From: an uncultured Mycolicibacterium sp.
GTDB taxonomy: Bacteria; Actinomycetota; Actinomycetes; Mycobacteriales; Mycobacteriaceae
Assembly (NCBI RefSeq): GCF_937941905.1
Contig: NZ_CALDGS010000063.1
Location: 1-64,000, forward strand
Direction of reading: 5' to 3'
DNA: 64,000 bases
Shown: positions 53,550-62,990 of the stretch, in pieces
How positions within the stretch are numbered: the first letter of the stretch is position 1
Layout of the letters: the number at the start of each line of letters is the position of its first letter
Translations under genes and position numbers: made by a program
The notes under the pieces: model-generated
What the model was told of the DNA's origin: nothing
The model's input: only the letters and a program-made list of their open reading frames with translations
The model's database searches: none

Positions 53550-55837
53550 GGGTTCCTCACCACCGGGGGTTCGTGGGCACGCACCGGCGGCGGCGTGCCC
53601 GGAAACATCTCCACCTGCACCAGCACGTGCGCGCCGGTACAGCCGCGGGCCAGCGCCGAGGTGCCGGTGTCGTCGGTGAGCACGTTGACGCTGCCGTGCA
53701 CGCACAGGCTGTCCGGATCGGCCGGATCGGCCGGGTCGTACCAGGCGCCGGTGGCCAGCTGGACCACCCGGGGCCGCAGCCGGTCGTCGACGACCACCCC
53801 GGCCAGGCAGCTGCCGCGGTCGTTGAACACCCGCACCACGTCGCCGTCGGACAGTCCCCGTTCGGCCGCGTCCTGCGGATGCATCCGGATCGGCTCGCGC
53901 CCGGATACCTTGGCGGCCCGGCTGATCGCCCCCATGTCCAGCTGGCTGTGCAGCCGGGTGGCCGGCTGGTTGGCCAGCAGGTGCAGCGGGAACCGTTGCG
54001 CCCGTTCGCCGCCGAGCCACTCGGTGGGCTCGTACCAGCGGGGGTGGCCGGCGCAGTCGGGGTAGCCGAACGCGTCGATGTCGGCCGAGAAGATCTCGAT
54101 CCGGCCGCTCGGGGTGGCCAGTCGGTGCCGGTCCGGGTCGGCGCGGAAGTCGCCGAGCAGCACCAGCCCCGGCTCGGTGGGCAGCTCGACCCGGCCGCGG
54201 CGCCAGAACTCGTCGAAATCCGGCACTGCGAAATCCAGCCCGGCCGCCCAGGTTTCGTAGAGGTGGCGCAGCCACTCGAAGGCGGTGCGGCCCTCGGTGA
54301 ACGCCGCGCCGAAGCCGAGCCGGTCGGCCAGCGCGGCAAACGTCGTGTAGTCGTCGCGGGCCTGCGCGTACGGCGGCACCAGCCGCGGCATCGCCATCAG
54401 CACCGGGTCGTTGCGCGACCCGGAGAAGTCGTCGCGCTCGTAGGGGGTGGTCGAGGGCACCACGATGTCGGCGTGCCGTGCCATCGGCGTCCAGTACGGG
54501 TCGTGCACCACGATGGTGTCCACCCGCGCCAGCGCCCGGCGCAGCCGGGGGATGTTCTGGTGGTGGTGGAACGGGTTGCCGCCGGCCCAGTACACCAGCC
54601 TGATGTCCGGGTAGGTCAGCCGTAACCCGTTGTAGTCGAACGGTTCTCCCGGGTGCAGCAGCATGTCGCTGATCGCCGCGACCGGGATGAAGGTGCGCAC
54701 CGGGTTGACCCCCTGCGGGAGCCGGGGCAGCCCGCAGCGCAGCGGTGGCAGGCCGGGCTCGTTCATCGACCCGTAGCCGTGGCCGAAACCCCCGCCGGGC
54801 AGCCCGATCTGGCCCAGCATCGCGGCCAGCGTGAGCCCCATCCAGGGTGCCTGTTCGCCGTGCCGCACCCGCTGCAGCGACCAGCCGACGTTGATCATGG
54901 TGCGTCCGGCGGCCATCCGCCGGGCCAGCGCGACGAGGTCCCCGGCGGGCAGCCCGCAGATCGGCGCGGCCCACCGCGGCGATTTCGGCACCCCGTCGTC
55001 GCGGCCGAGCAGGTAGCGCTCGAACCGCTCGTACCCGACGCAGTAGCGGTCCAGGAACGCGCGGTCGGCCAGCGACTCGGTGGCCAGCACGTAGGCCAGC
55101 GCCAGCATCACCGCCACATCGGTGCCCGGCACCAGCGGCAGCCACTCGCAGTCGCCGTCGACGTCGTCGCGCAGCGGCGACAGCGACACCACCCGGCCGC
55201 CGCGGGCCCGGAACCGGCGCAGCGCGTCGCGGGCCGGGTGACGGGTGGTACCGCCGTGGTTGACCGCGGTGTTGCGCAGCGGCAGGCCGCCGAAGCACAC
55301 CAGCAGATCGGTGTGGGCGACCACGACCTCCCAGTCGGTGGCGCGCTTGAACAGGTCGTCGTGGGTGCCCACCACCCGCGGCATGATCACCCCGGTCGCA
55401 CCCAGGCTGTAGGAGTGCCGGGAGAAGGTGTAGCCGCCGAGCTGGTTCAGGAAGCGGTGCACCTGGCTCTGGGCGTGGTGGAACCGGCCGGCGCTGGACC
55501 AGCCGTAGGAGCCGCCGTAGATCGCCTCGTTGCCGTGCTCGTCGACCACCCGGCGCAGCTCGCCGGCCAGCAGTTCGACGAGCTCGTCCCAGGACACCGC
55601 GACGAACTCGTCGGCGCCGCGGTCGGCGCTCGGCCCGGGCCCGTCGCGCAGCCAGCCGCGCCGGACCGCCGGCCCGGCGATCCGGGCCCGGTGGCGCACC
55701 GAACCGGGCAGGTTGCCCAGCAGCGGGGAGGGGTCGACGTCGGCCGCGTCCGGCCGCACCGCGGCGATCTCGCCGGCGTCGACCTCGGCGCGGAACGCAC
55801 CCCAGTGGGTCAGGCTGGTGCGGGTCGTCGGCGGCAC
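53546..55837 (-). CDS. Molybdopterin oxidoreductase of the DMSO reductase family (BisC/TorA-like)
   Basis: 763 aa. It binds bis-MGD; the ligand serine is in GSYGWSSAGRFHH near S115, as in BisC/DorA. There is no N-terminal Fe-S cluster motif and no Tat signal, so the enzyme is probably cytoplasmic, fitting biotin or methionine S-oxide reductase. Conserved core segments are YWAGGNPFHHHQN, PSTTPYERDDFSGSRNDP and the C-terminal dinucleotide-binding domain from about 640. A TAGACT box (55849-55844, minus) lies 6 nt before the GTG start. Substrate not predictable from sequence. Confidence 0.88.
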   Translation of the reverse strand: MPPTTRTSLTHWGAFRAEVDAGEIAAVRPDAADVDPSPLLGNLPGSVRHRARIAGPAVRRGWLRDGPGPSADRGADEFVAVSWDELVELLAGELRRVVDEHGNEAIYGGSYGWSSAGRFHHAQSQVHRFLNQLGGYTFSRHSYSLGATGVIMPRVVGTHDDLFKRATDWEVVVAHTDLLVCFGGLPLRNTAVNHGGTTRHPARDALRRFRARGGRVVSLSPLRDDVDGDCEWLPLVPGTDVAVMLALAYVLATESLADRAFLDRYCVGYERFERYLLGRDDGVPKSPRWAAPICGLPAGDLVALARRMAAGRTMINVGWSLQRVRHGEQAPWMGLTLAAMLGQIGLPGGGFGHGYGSMNEPGLPPLRCGLPRLPQGVNPVRTFIPVAAISDMLLHPGEPFDYNGLRLTYPDIRLVYWAGGNPFHHHQNIPRLRRALARVDTIVVHDPYWTPMARHADIVVPSTTPYERDDFSGSRNDPVLMAMPRLVPPYAQARDDYTTFAALADRLGFGAAFTEGRTAFEWLRHLYETWAAGLDFAVPDFDEFWRRGRVELPTEPGLVLLGDFRADPDRHRLATPSGRIEIFSADIDAFGYPDCAGHPRWYEPTEWLGGERAQRFPLHLLANQPATRLHSQLDMGAISRAAKVSGREPIRMHPQDAAERGLSDGDVVRVFNDRGSCLAGVVVDDRLRPRVVQLATGAWYDPADPADPDSLCVHGSVNVLTDDTGTSALARGCTGAHVLVQVEMFPGTPPPVRAHEPPVVRNP

Positions 55838-55980
55838 GGCAGCAGTCTATGGGGCCGCCGGGGCGCCCGCGCCCGGCCGGATCTTCGGCGACACGCCGGG
55901 CATCCTCGGCGATGTGAACCGATGGTTGGAGTCCCGACGCGATACTTTACGGTGAACTTTGCCGACCGTCGGGAGGATCG

Positions 55981-58152
55981 ATGACAGGGCAGCGAGCCCG
56001 GTTGACAGCGGCGATCGGGCGGGCCGCCTGCCTGTTCGCGGTGGTGACCGCGCTGGTGTGCGCACCGGTGGCGGGCGCGACGCCGGAGAGCGACGCCGAC
56101 GCCGCCATCACCGCCGCCTGGGAGGCCACCGGCGGCGCGGCCGGGCCGCTCGGCCCGCCCACCGGCGGGGTGTACCCGGTCGGCGTCGGCTTCGGCCGCG
56201 ACTACGCCCGCGGCAGGATGTTCTACACCCCCGACACCGGCGCCCACTTCATCCAGGGCGCCATCCTGGAGAAGTACGAGTCGCTGGGCGGTCCCGCCGA
56301 CAGCGATCTGGGGTTTCCCACCATCGACGAGAGCCCGGGCCGGGTCGGCCCGGACAGCCGCAACGTCATCTTCAGCGCCGGGGACAATCCGGTCATCTTC
56401 TGGACCCCCGACACCGGTGCCCACGTGGTGCGCGGCGCGATCAACGCCGCCTGGGACCGGCTGGGCGGATCGTCCGGCCCGCTCGGGGTCCCGGCCGAGG
56501 ACGAGGTGTTCCGCGGCGACGTGGTGAGCCAGAAGTTCACCGGCGGCGAGCTGTCCTGGAACCGCCGCACCGGTGAGTTCACCACGGTGCCGCCGGATCT
56601 CGCGGCCGGGCTGGAGGGGCTGGAGGTCTCCGAGGACCCGGTCGCGGCGATCAACGCCGCGCGCCGGGCGGCCGGCGGCGCGCTCGGCCCGCTGGGCGCG
56701 CGGCAGGGCGAGCCGTATCCGGTCGGCGACGACGGCCTGGCCCAGGATTTCGCCGGCGGCGCGATCTACTACAGCCCCGCCACCGGGGCCAACGTGCTGA
56801 CCGGCCAGGTGTTGGAGAAGTACCGGAGCGTGGGTGGCCCGGACGGCGATCTGGGGCTGCCCACCTCCGGTGAGCAGTCGGTGGGCGCGGGGCCGGCGCG
56901 GATGGCGACCTTCGGCGCCGACGACGAGCCGGTCATCTTCTGGACCCCGGACTACGGCGCGGTCGTCGTGCGCGGCTCGATCCGGGCGGCCTGGGACAAG
57001 CTCGACGGCGCCGAGGGCCCGCTGGGCGTGCCGGTGGCCGACCAGAGCGAGGACGGTGCCACCGTCACCCAGAAGTTCGAGCACGGGTCGATCAGCTACG
57101 ACCGGGACAAGGGCCGGTTCAGCACCGAACCGGCCGATCTGGCCGGGCAGCTGACCGATCTGCAGGTGCCGGCCGAGCAGGTGCCCCCGCCGGCCGACGC
57201 GTCCGCCGACGGCGGCGACGGGGCGACCGGGGTGTCGGCGAAGTGGTGGTGGCTGGTGGCGGTCCCGCTGCTCGTGCTGATCGGCGCCCTGGTCGGGCTC
57301 ACCGCCTGGCACCGGCGCCGGCGCGGGGGCGAAGCGTCCGGCGCCGACGCCGCCGACGAGTACCGCGATGCCTACCGCCCGGACGACTACCGGGATTACG
57401 GGGACCGGGACTACGGGGAGCACGAGGCCGGCAGCGCGGAGGCGGCCGCCGACGAACGGCCCACCGACGACGACGAGGCCGACCGGTTCGGCCGGTTCTA
57501 CGGCGAGCCGTCCGGTCCGGCCCCGTACACCCCGGCCGGTGGCACCGACGAGCCGCTGCCGGTGAGCATGTGGGGCTTCGGTGAGGAACCCGGGGGCGAG
57601 GAACCCGGGCCGGTCGGGCAGGACGCCGGCCAGGAGGACCCGGACTCGGTCGACACCGAGCCCACCCGCATCCCGACCGCCGCCGAACTCGGCGGTGCCG
57701 AACCGGGTGGCCGGGCCCCGGCCGGGCCCGAGCCGTCCGGCGGCCCCGGGCTGCTCGACGCCCCGGTCGCCGAGTCGGCGGTGATCGAGGCCGACGTGGT
57801 CGAGGTGGAGGCGGTCGACGAGCCGGCCGAGGCGGACAGCCGGCCCCGGTTCGGGGCACCCGAGTTCGGGACCTCCGGGTTCGGGGCACCCGAGTTCGGC
57901 GAGGCCGCGGGGGAGCCCCACTCCGGCCGGCACGCGGCGGTCGACCCCGACGAGCCCGCGCCCGGACACACCGGCATCCACCTGCCGCTGGCCGACCCGC
58001 GTCAGGCGCCGGCCGGATTCACCGTCAAGGCCAGCGCGACCGAGGGCGTGTACTGGACGCCGGACTGCCCCGGCTACGCCGAGGCGGTGGCCGAATTGTG
58101 GTTCGTCAGCGAGGAACTCGCCGTCACCAACGGGTTCGTCAAGGCCCGCTGA
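55981..58152 (+). CDS. LGFP-repeat and sunset-domain membrane protein (Rv2721c-like)
   Basis: 723 aa. A signal peptide (1-33) precedes an exported region with six LGFP-type repeats arranged as two homologous ~175-residue halves (about 40-215 and 218-395). A transmembrane helix WWWLVAVPLLVLIGALVGL (about 422-440) is followed by a long acidic/Pro-rich tail. The last 45 residues, VKASATEGVYWTPDCPGYAE through VSEELAVTNGFVKA, form a sunset domain. LGFP repeats are thought to bind the cell wall. It has a TTGGAG/TACGGT promoter (55926-55931, 55948-55953; 16-nt spacer) and a GGGAGG ribosome-binding site. Confidence 0.85.
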   Translation: MTGQRARLTAAIGRAACLFAVVTALVCAPVAGATPESDADAAITAAWEATGGAAGPLGPPTGGVYPVGVGFGRDYARGRMFYTPDTGAHFIQGAILEKYESLGGPADSDLGFPTIDESPGRVGPDSRNVIFSAGDNPVIFWTPDTGAHVVRGAINAAWDRLGGSSGPLGVPAEDEVFRGDVVSQKFTGGELSWNRRTGEFTTVPPDLAAGLEGLEVSEDPVAAINAARRAAGGALGPLGARQGEPYPVGDDGLAQDFAGGAIYYSPATGANVLTGQVLEKYRSVGGPDGDLGLPTSGEQSVGAGPARMATFGADDEPVIFWTPDYGAVVVRGSIRAAWDKLDGAEGPLGVPVADQSEDGATVTQKFEHGSISYDRDKGRFSTEPADLAGQLTDLQVPAEQVPPPADASADGGDGATGVSAKWWWLVAVPLLVLIGALVGLTAWHRRRRGGEASGADAADEYRDAYRPDDYRDYGDRDYGEHEAGSAEAAADERPTDDDEADRFGRFYGEPSGPAPYTPAGGTDEPLPVSMWGFGEEPGGEEPGPVGQDAGQEDPDSVDTEPTRIPTAAELGGAEPGGRAPAGPEPSGGPGLLDAPVAESAVIEADVVEVEAVDEPAEADSRPRFGAPEFGTSGFGAPEFGEAAGEPHSGRHAAVDPDEPAPGHTGIHLPLADPRQAPAGFTVKASATEGVYWTPDCPGYAEAVAELWFVSEELAVTNGFVKAR

Positions 58153-58159
58153 ACCCGGA

Positions 58160-58177
58160 ACCGCCCGCCGGGGCGGT
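58160..58177. terminator. Hairpin between the LGFP gene and lexA
   Basis: ACCGCCC (58160-58166) and GGGCGGT (58171-58177) form a perfect 7-bp stem with loop GCCG. The right arm abuts the lexA stop codon. It may terminate both convergent transcripts. Confidence 0.6.
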
Positions 58178-58881
58178 CAGAGTTTGCGGATGACGGTGAC
58201 GACCTTGCCGAGGATCACCGCGTCGTTGCCGGGGATCGGCTCGTAGGCCGGGTTGTGCGGCATCAGCCACACCTGGCCGCGGGTGCGTTTGAAGGTCTTG
58301 ACCGTCGCCTCGCCGTCGATCATCGCCGCGACGATGTCGCCGTTGTCGGCGACGTTCTGCTGGCGCACCACCACCCAGTCGCCGTCGCAGATCGCGGCGT
58401 CGACCATCGAATCGCCGACCACCTTGAGCAGAAACAGCGAGCCCTCGCCGACCAGCTCGCGGGGCAGCGGGAAGACGTCCTCGACCGCCTCCTCGGCCAG
58501 GATCGGCCCGCCGGCGGCGATGCGGCCGAGCACCGGCACGAAGGTGGGTTCCGGCAGTGCGTCGGAGCCGGCCACGTCGGTGACCACCGGCGGACCGGCC
58601 GGCTCGTCGAGCCCGCGCACGTCGACCGCGCGCGGCCGGTTCGGGTCGCGGCGCAGGTAGCCCTTGCGTTCGAGGGTGCGCAGCTGATGGGCCACCGACG
58701 AGGTGGACGTCAGCCCCACCGCGTCGCCGATCTCCCGGATGCTCGGCGGGTACCCCCGGGTGGTCACCGAGGCCCGGATGACCTCGAGGATGGTGCGCTG
58801 CCGTTCGGTGAGCCCGCCGTCGGGCCCGCGGCGTGCGCCGGTCCTGCCGCGGTCGGTGGGGGTCCCGCTGCTGTCGCTCAT
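58177..58881 (-). CDS. lexA: SOS repressor LexA
   Basis: 234 aa. The N-terminal winged helix (about 24-88, [20 protein letters not shown] and [16 protein letters not shown]) binds SOS boxes. The C-terminal S24 domain has cleavage site A123-G124 in RIAAGGP, catalytic S158 (GDSM) and K195 (EATVKTF). RecA-stimulated self-cleavage induces damage genes. A TACGCT box (58895-58890, minus) lies 8 nt before the ATG, and the SOS box 58915-58930 lies beyond. It is divergent from chiZ. Confidence 0.96.
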   Translation of the reverse strand: MSDSSGTPTDRGRTGARRGPDGGLTERQRTILEVIRASVTTRGYPPSIREIGDAVGLTSTSSVAHQLRTLERKGYLRRDPNRPRAVDVRGLDEPAGPPVVTDVAGSDALPEPTFVPVLGRIAAGGPILAEEAVEDVFPLPRELVGEGSLFLLKVVGDSMVDAAICDGDWVVVRQQNVADNGDIVAAMIDGEATVKTFKRTRGQVWLMPHNPAYEPIPGNDAVILGKVVTVIRKL

Positions 58882-59084
58882 AGCTGCCGAGCGTAGTCGG
58901 CGCGCCGACGTTCATCAAACACTTGTTCGAGGTGTGTCGGCCGGTCCGGCGGTCCGCAGCGGCCGGTTTTGTCGGACCTGCGTCCTATCGTTCCGCAACA
59001 GTTCGATCACATGTTCTATTCATCGAACAGATGATCGACTAGATTCGAACACAGGAGCGAATACGCGAGCGGAAGGTGTAAGAC
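58882..59084. promoter_or_regulatory. lexA-chiZ divergent SOS control region
   Basis: 203 nt. LexA-like boxes: TCAAACACTTGTTCGA (58915-58930, close to lexA), TCGATCACATGTTCTA (59003-59018) and TCGAACAGATGATCGA (59023-59038, close to chiZ); each deviates from TCGAAC-N4-GTTCGA by one to three bases. A RecA-NDp type promoter, TTGTCGGAC-N8-TATCGT (58969-58991), points towards chiZ. So chiZ is probably under both LexA and PafBC. Confidence 0.75.
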
Positions 59085-59552
59085 ATGACCATCCTCGGAG
59101 CACAGGCGAGCATCCTCGAGACGGGCGGCCCCCGCCGGGTCGGCCCCCGGCAGGTCGGGGTGCGCCGGGTCGAGCCCCGGCGCCCGGCCGGCCGCAGGCG
59201 GCCCGCGGCCGGGCGGGTGCAGTACCGGCGGCCGCGGGTGGCGCTGTCGCGGGCGGTGCACCGCCGGCCGATCACCCCGGCCAAGACCGTGGTGCTGGCC
59301 CTGGTCGCCGCCGGCATCACGGTGTGGCTGGGGCTGGTCGCCCAGGTGGGCGGGGTGCTCGGCCCGCGTGAGTCGGTGCCGCCCCGGCTGGCGGTGGTCC
59401 AGGTGCACGCCGGGGAGACCCTGCACCAGGTCGCCCAGCGGGTGGCGCCGCAGGCCCCGGTGGGCGCGGTCGTCGAACGCATCCGCGAACTCAACGGACT
59501 GCACTCGTCGGCGGTGAACGCCGGGCAGACGCTGCTGGCCCCGGTGGGCTGA
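59085..59552 (+). CDS. chiZ: Damage-inducible LysM membrane protein (ChiZ/Rv2719c-like)
   Basis: 155 aa. A disordered Arg/Pro-rich N-terminus (1-60) is followed by one transmembrane helix (about 66-86, [23 protein letters not shown]) and an exported LysM domain (about 105-155, [20 protein letters not shown] to [11 protein letters not shown]). In M. tuberculosis this SOS-induced cell-wall hydrolase/division inhibitor blocks septation after DNA damage. The ATG has GGAAGGTG upstream. Its promoter region carries LexA-like boxes and a RecA-NDp promoter. Confidence 0.92.
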   Translation: MTILGAQASILETGGPRRVGPRQVGVRRVEPRRPAGRRRPAAGRVQYRRPRVALSRAVHRRPITPAKTVVLALVAAGITVWLGLVAQVGGVLGPRESVPPRLAVVQVHAGETLHQVAQRVAPQAPVGAVVERIRELNGLHSSAVNAGQTLLAPVG

Positions 59553-59662
59553 TGCCCGTCGGCGCGGGCACGCGGTGCCGGGTGCCGGGAGCCGCCGGGC
59601 CGGGGCAGGTACGCTCGGAGTCGTTCGAGGTAACTGTCCGTCGGTGCGGCGAAGGAGCGGTG

Positions 59663-60181
59663 ATGCACTGTCCGTTCTGCCGTCATCCCGATTCCCGGGT
59701 CGTGGACTCCCGGCTGACCGACGAAGGGCAGGCGATCCGGCGGCGCCGGTCCTGCCCGGAGTGCGGCCGCCGGTTTACCACGGTGGAGACGGCGGTGCTC
59801 GCCGTGGTCAAGCGCAGCGGCGTGACCGAACCGTTCAGCCGGGAGAAGGTGATCCGCGGGGTGCGGCGGGCCTGCCAGGGCCGGCAGGTCGATGACGACG
59901 CGCTGAACCTGCTCGCCCAGCAGGTGGAGGACACCGTGCGCGCCACCGGCTCGCCGGAGGTGCCGAGCCACGAGGTGGGCCTGGCCATCCTCGGCCCGTT
60001 GCGCGAGCTCGACGAGGTGGCCTACCTGCGGTTCGCCTCGGTCTACCGCGGGTTCACCTCGGCCGAGGACTTCGAGCGGGAGATCCAGGCGCTGCGCGAG
60101 CACCGCCGGCGGGCCGCGGCGGAGCCGGAGGCACCGGCCGCGGATTCGGCGGCCGGACAGGCCCGGGCCGCCTCGTCCTGA
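59663..60181 (+). CDS. nrdR: Transcriptional repressor NrdR
   Basis: 172 aa. A zinc ribbon with C3, C6, C31 and C34 ([19 protein letters not shown]) precedes an ATP-cone domain (about 46-136). It represses ribonucleotide reductase genes according to dATP/ATP. The ATG at 59663 is confirmed by the conserved MHCPFC start and a GAAGGAGCG site. A Pro/Ala-rich tail of about 20 residues follows the usual end, so it is longer than the 154-aa M. tuberculosis protein. Confidence 0.95.
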   Translation: MHCPFCRHPDSRVVDSRLTDEGQAIRRRRSCPECGRRFTTVETAVLAVVKRSGVTEPFSREKVIRGVRRACQGRQVDDDALNLLAQQVEDTVRATGSPEVPSHEVGLAILGPLRELDEVAYLRFASVYRGFTSAEDFEREIQALREHRRRAAAEPEAPAADSAAGQARAASS

Positions 60182-60190
60182 CCGGTCCGC

Positions 60191-60877
60191 TCAGCCCAGC
60201 TGTTTGACGCCGTCGGAGACCACCCGGCCGGCGACCCGTACCCAGCCCTCCGGGTTCCAGTTCGTGTACAGCACCGACCCGCGGCCCTGCACGATGGTCA
60301 GGTCCCGGCTCAGATAGTCGGTGATGCGCACCGCCGCCGCGCCGGTCGCCTCGTCCTCGGGCACGCCGAGGTGGGCGGCGAACATCCGGGCCCGGATCAC
60401 ACCCTGCTCCCGGTCGGTCCAGGTCCACAGGTAGTGCTCGGTGTCGTCGGGGTAGTCGTCGGGATCGGCGGCCAGCAACTCCTCGACCGAGGCCAGGTCG
60501 TGGATGGCGAACTCCGGGGCCCACTCGGCCCGGGCCCGCACCGCGGTCAGCTCGCCGTCGTAGTCGACCTGCACGATGCCGGCCGGCACCTGCAGCGTGT
60601 GCACCGGGGTACCGCGCTCACGCAGCCACCAGGCCGCACCCACGGTGGGGTGGCCGGCGAACGGCAACTCGGCGGCCGGGGTGAAGATGTGCGCGTGCGC
60701 GGTGCTCTGCCCGGGCGCCGGCGGATCGACGAATACGGTTTCGGCATAACCCAGTTGGGTGGCGATCCGCTGCCGGTCGGCGGGGTCGACGGCGGCCCCC
60801 TCGACCAGGCCCAGCGGATTGCCGTGGTTGCCCTCGGGATCGGTGAACACCCGCAACACGGTCACATCGATGGCCAT
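60191..60877 (-). CDS. PhzF-family protein (Rv2716-like)
   Basis: 228 aa, the same length as Rv2716. The N-terminal PhzF half is conserved: [33 protein letters not shown] with the catalytic Glu (about 46), and [16 protein letters not shown]. The C-terminal half is shorter than in PhzF (about 280 aa) but retains [10 protein letters not shown] near the end. It is an isomerase/epimerase fold with unknown substrate. A TAGCAT box (60889-60884, minus) is 6 nt before the ATG. Confidence 0.88.
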   Translation of the reverse strand: MAIDVTVLRVFTDPEGNHGNPLGLVEGAAVDPADRQRIATQLGYAETVFVDPPAPGQSTAHAHIFTPAAELPFAGHPTVGAAWWLRERGTPVHTLQVPAGIVQVDYDGELTAVRARAEWAPEFAIHDLASVEELLAADPDDYPDDTEHYLWTWTDREQGVIRARMFAAHLGVPEDEATGAAAVRITDYLSRDLTIVQGRGSVLYTNWNPEGWVRVAGRVVSDGVKQLG

Positions 60878-60910
60878 GGACCGATGCTACGTGGTGCCCC
60901 GCGGTGCGGG

Positions 60911-61957
60911 TCAGGTCGCACTGCGCGCGTCGGACTCCAGCGCGTCGAGCACCGCCAGCCGGGTGTCGACCGGACCGGACAGCGAGCGCTCGGTCGGGCC
61001 CTGCCGCAGCAGGGTCCGCAGCTTGTCCTGATCGTGCTCGGCCGGTGCGGTGGTGTCGATGAACCGCTGCACCACCGCGACGAACCGGTCCGGGTCGTCG
61101 TGGAACGGGAAATGCCCGGATCCGGTGAAGATCTCCAGCCGGGAGCCGGGCATCGCGGCGTGCGCGAGGTGGGCGTGGCTGACCGGGATCACCGAGTCGC
61201 GGTCGCCCCAGATCAGCTGCACCGGCACCGATTCGGTCAGGTAGCAGCGGTCCAGCATGGTGACCACCTGACCGCGCCAGTCCACCACCGCCCGCAGCGT
61301 GCGGGCGAACGCGGCCGAGGCGGTCGGCTCGGGCAGGTCGGCCAGGATGCGCAGCGCCTCGGGCAGGTCGCGGCCCAGCCCGGTGGAGCCGATGAGCGTC
61401 CCGGCCAGCCTGCCCGCCACCCGCAGTGCCGGCAGTACCAGCGGCAGCCGCAACAGGGCCAGCGCCTCGCTGCCCAGCGGCGCGGCGGCGATCCGCAGTG
61501 CCACGTTGACGTCCCGGGTCACCCCGCCGGCGGCGACCAGGATCAGCCGGTCCACGAACTGCGGGAACTGGTAGGCGAACTGCATCGCCACCCCGCCGCC
61601 GAGCGAGTGGCCGATCACCGTCACCCGGTCGATGTCCAGCACGCTGAGCAGGTCGCGCATGCCGTTGGCGTAGGCGGCCACCGAGTAGTCGGCGCGCGGT
61701 TTGTCCGACAGCCCGTGACCGAGCAGGTCGGGCGCGACGACGGTGAACCGCCGGGCCAGCCGGGTCTGCACCTCGGTCCAGGTGGTGGAGTTGTCCCCGA
61801 TGCCGTGGATGAGCAGCACCGCCGGGCCGGAGCCGGCGATCCGGTAGGCGCGCCGGTAGCCGTGGATGGTGCGGAACCGCAGCCGCGGGGTACAGCCCGC
61901 CCCGGCGTCGTCGGCCGGGGCGCCGGCCGTCCGGGATTCGGCCGTTCGTCTCGTCAT
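60911..61957 (-). CDS. Alpha/beta-fold hydrolase (Rv2715-like)
   Basis: 348 aa. Oxyanion motif LIHGIGDNSTTW, nucleophile GHSLGG (S near 125), the Asp in WGDRDSVIP and the His in GSGHFPFHDDPDRF form a complete catalytic triad. The N-terminus is longer than typical and rich in Arg/Ala/Gly. The ATG at 61957 (MTRRTAESRTAG) lies 43 bp after the PAC2 gene stop, so they may be one operon. It matches Rv2715. Substrate unknown. Confidence 0.88.
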   Translation of the reverse strand: MTRRTAESRTAGAPADDAGAGCTPRLRFRTIHGYRRAYRIAGSGPAVLLIHGIGDNSTTWTEVQTRLARRFTVVAPDLLGHGLSDKPRADYSVAAYANGMRDLLSVLDIDRVTVIGHSLGGGVAMQFAYQFPQFVDRLILVAAGGVTRDVNVALRIAAAPLGSEALALLRLPLVLPALRVAGRLAGTLIGSTGLGRDLPEALRILADLPEPTASAAFARTLRAVVDWRGQVVTMLDRCYLTESVPVQLIWGDRDSVIPVSHAHLAHAAMPGSRLEIFTGSGHFPFHDDPDRFVAVVQRFIDTTAPAEHDQDKLRTLLRQGPTERSLSGPVDTRLAVLDALESDARSAT

Positions 61958-62000
61958 CTCGCCGTCCTCGGGCCGGGGGAGGGGCGTCCCCCGGACGGCG

Positions 62001-62990
62001 TCAGGACTGCTCGCCCTCCTCGGGGAACCCCTCCGGGAAAGTCTGACCGCTCTGCTGGGCCAGGAACCGCTCGAACTCGCCGGCCAACTCCTCGCCCGTG
62101 GGCAGGTCCTCGTCGCGGGCCAGCAGCGACCGGTTCTCCTGGGCCACGACGAACGCATCGTACTGGCGCTCCAGCGCGGCCACCACCTGAGCGACCTCCG
62201 GGCTGGCCTCCACCTGGGCGTTGATCCGGTCGTGCACCTCGGCGCCGGCCTTGGCCAGTTCGGCCAGCGGGATCTGCAGCGACCCGGTCCGGGCCACCTC
62301 GGCCAGCAGTGCCTCGGCGGCCGGCGGGTAGGGGGTCTGGGCCAGGTAGTGCGGCACGTGCACGGTGTAGCCGACCACGTCGTAGCCGTACTGACCCATC
62401 CGGTACTCCAGCAGGTTCGACACACTGGCCGGCACCTGCACCTCGGCGAACCACGCGGGGTGCTCGGCGATCAGGTCCCGGTTGTTGGAGTGGGCGGTCA
62501 GCGTGATCGGCCGGGTGTGCGGGACCGCCATCGGCATCGCACCCAGGCCGATCACCTGGCGCACCCCGAGCCGCTCGGCCAGCAGCCGCACCGCGGCGAT
62601 GAACCGCTCCCAGCGCAGGTCCGGTTCCAGGCCGCAGAGCAGCAGAAACGGCGTGCCCTCGCTGTCGTGCAGCGCGTACAGGTTGAGCTCGGGGTCGTCG
62701 TAGGCGGTGAAGTGGTCGTTCTTGAACGTCATCAGCGGCCGCCGGGACCGGTAGTCCAGCAGCTCGTCGATCGCGAACGACGCGACCAGTTCGGTGGGCA
62801 GGGTGTTCTTCAGGTGCGCCGCGGCCAGCCGGATGGCGTGCCCGGCATCGGAGAACCCCTCCAGCGCGTGCACCATCACCGGACCGCGCCCGTCGGCTGT
62901 GGAGAGCTCGGGCGCGGGTGTCTGCAGCTGGTACATGCCGGTCTGCTCGGGCTGGAAGTACTGGTCAGCGCCGTCGGCGTGATCGGTCAT
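62001..62990 (-). CDS. PAC2-family protein (Rv2714-like)
   Basis: 329 aa. The PAC2 fold, related to proteasome-assembly chaperone 2, is seen from VMVHALEGFSDAGHAIRLAA (about 38) to GYTVHVPHYLAQTPYPPAAE. The C-terminus is helical and acidic. It matches Rv2714. The ATG at 62990 has AAGGAGGC upstream. In actinobacteria PAC2 proteins are not proven to assist the proteasome. It is followed on the same strand by the Rv2715-like hydrolase. Confidence 0.88.
   Translation of the reverse strand: MTDHADGADQYFQPEQTGMYQLQTPAPELSTADGRGPVMVHALEGFSDAGHAIRLAAAHLKNTLPTELVASFAIDELLDYRSRRPLMTFKNDHFTAYDDPELNLYALHDSEGTPFLLLCGLEPDLRWERFIAAVRLLAERLGVRQVIGLGAMPMAVPHTRPITLTAHSNNRDLIAEHPAWFAEVQVPASVSNLLEYRMGQYGYDVVGYTVHVPHYLAQTPYPPAAEALLAEVARTGSLQIPLAELAKAGAEVHDRINAQVEASPEVAQVVAALERQYDAFVVAQENRSLLARDEDLPTGEELAGEFERFLAQQSGQTFPEGFPEEGEQS

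Noticed and set aside
51338..55981. Accessory block as a genomic island with integrase or att sites
   Set aside because: No integrase, tRNA or flanking direct repeat was found; base composition is like the neighbours, so only gene content is unusual.
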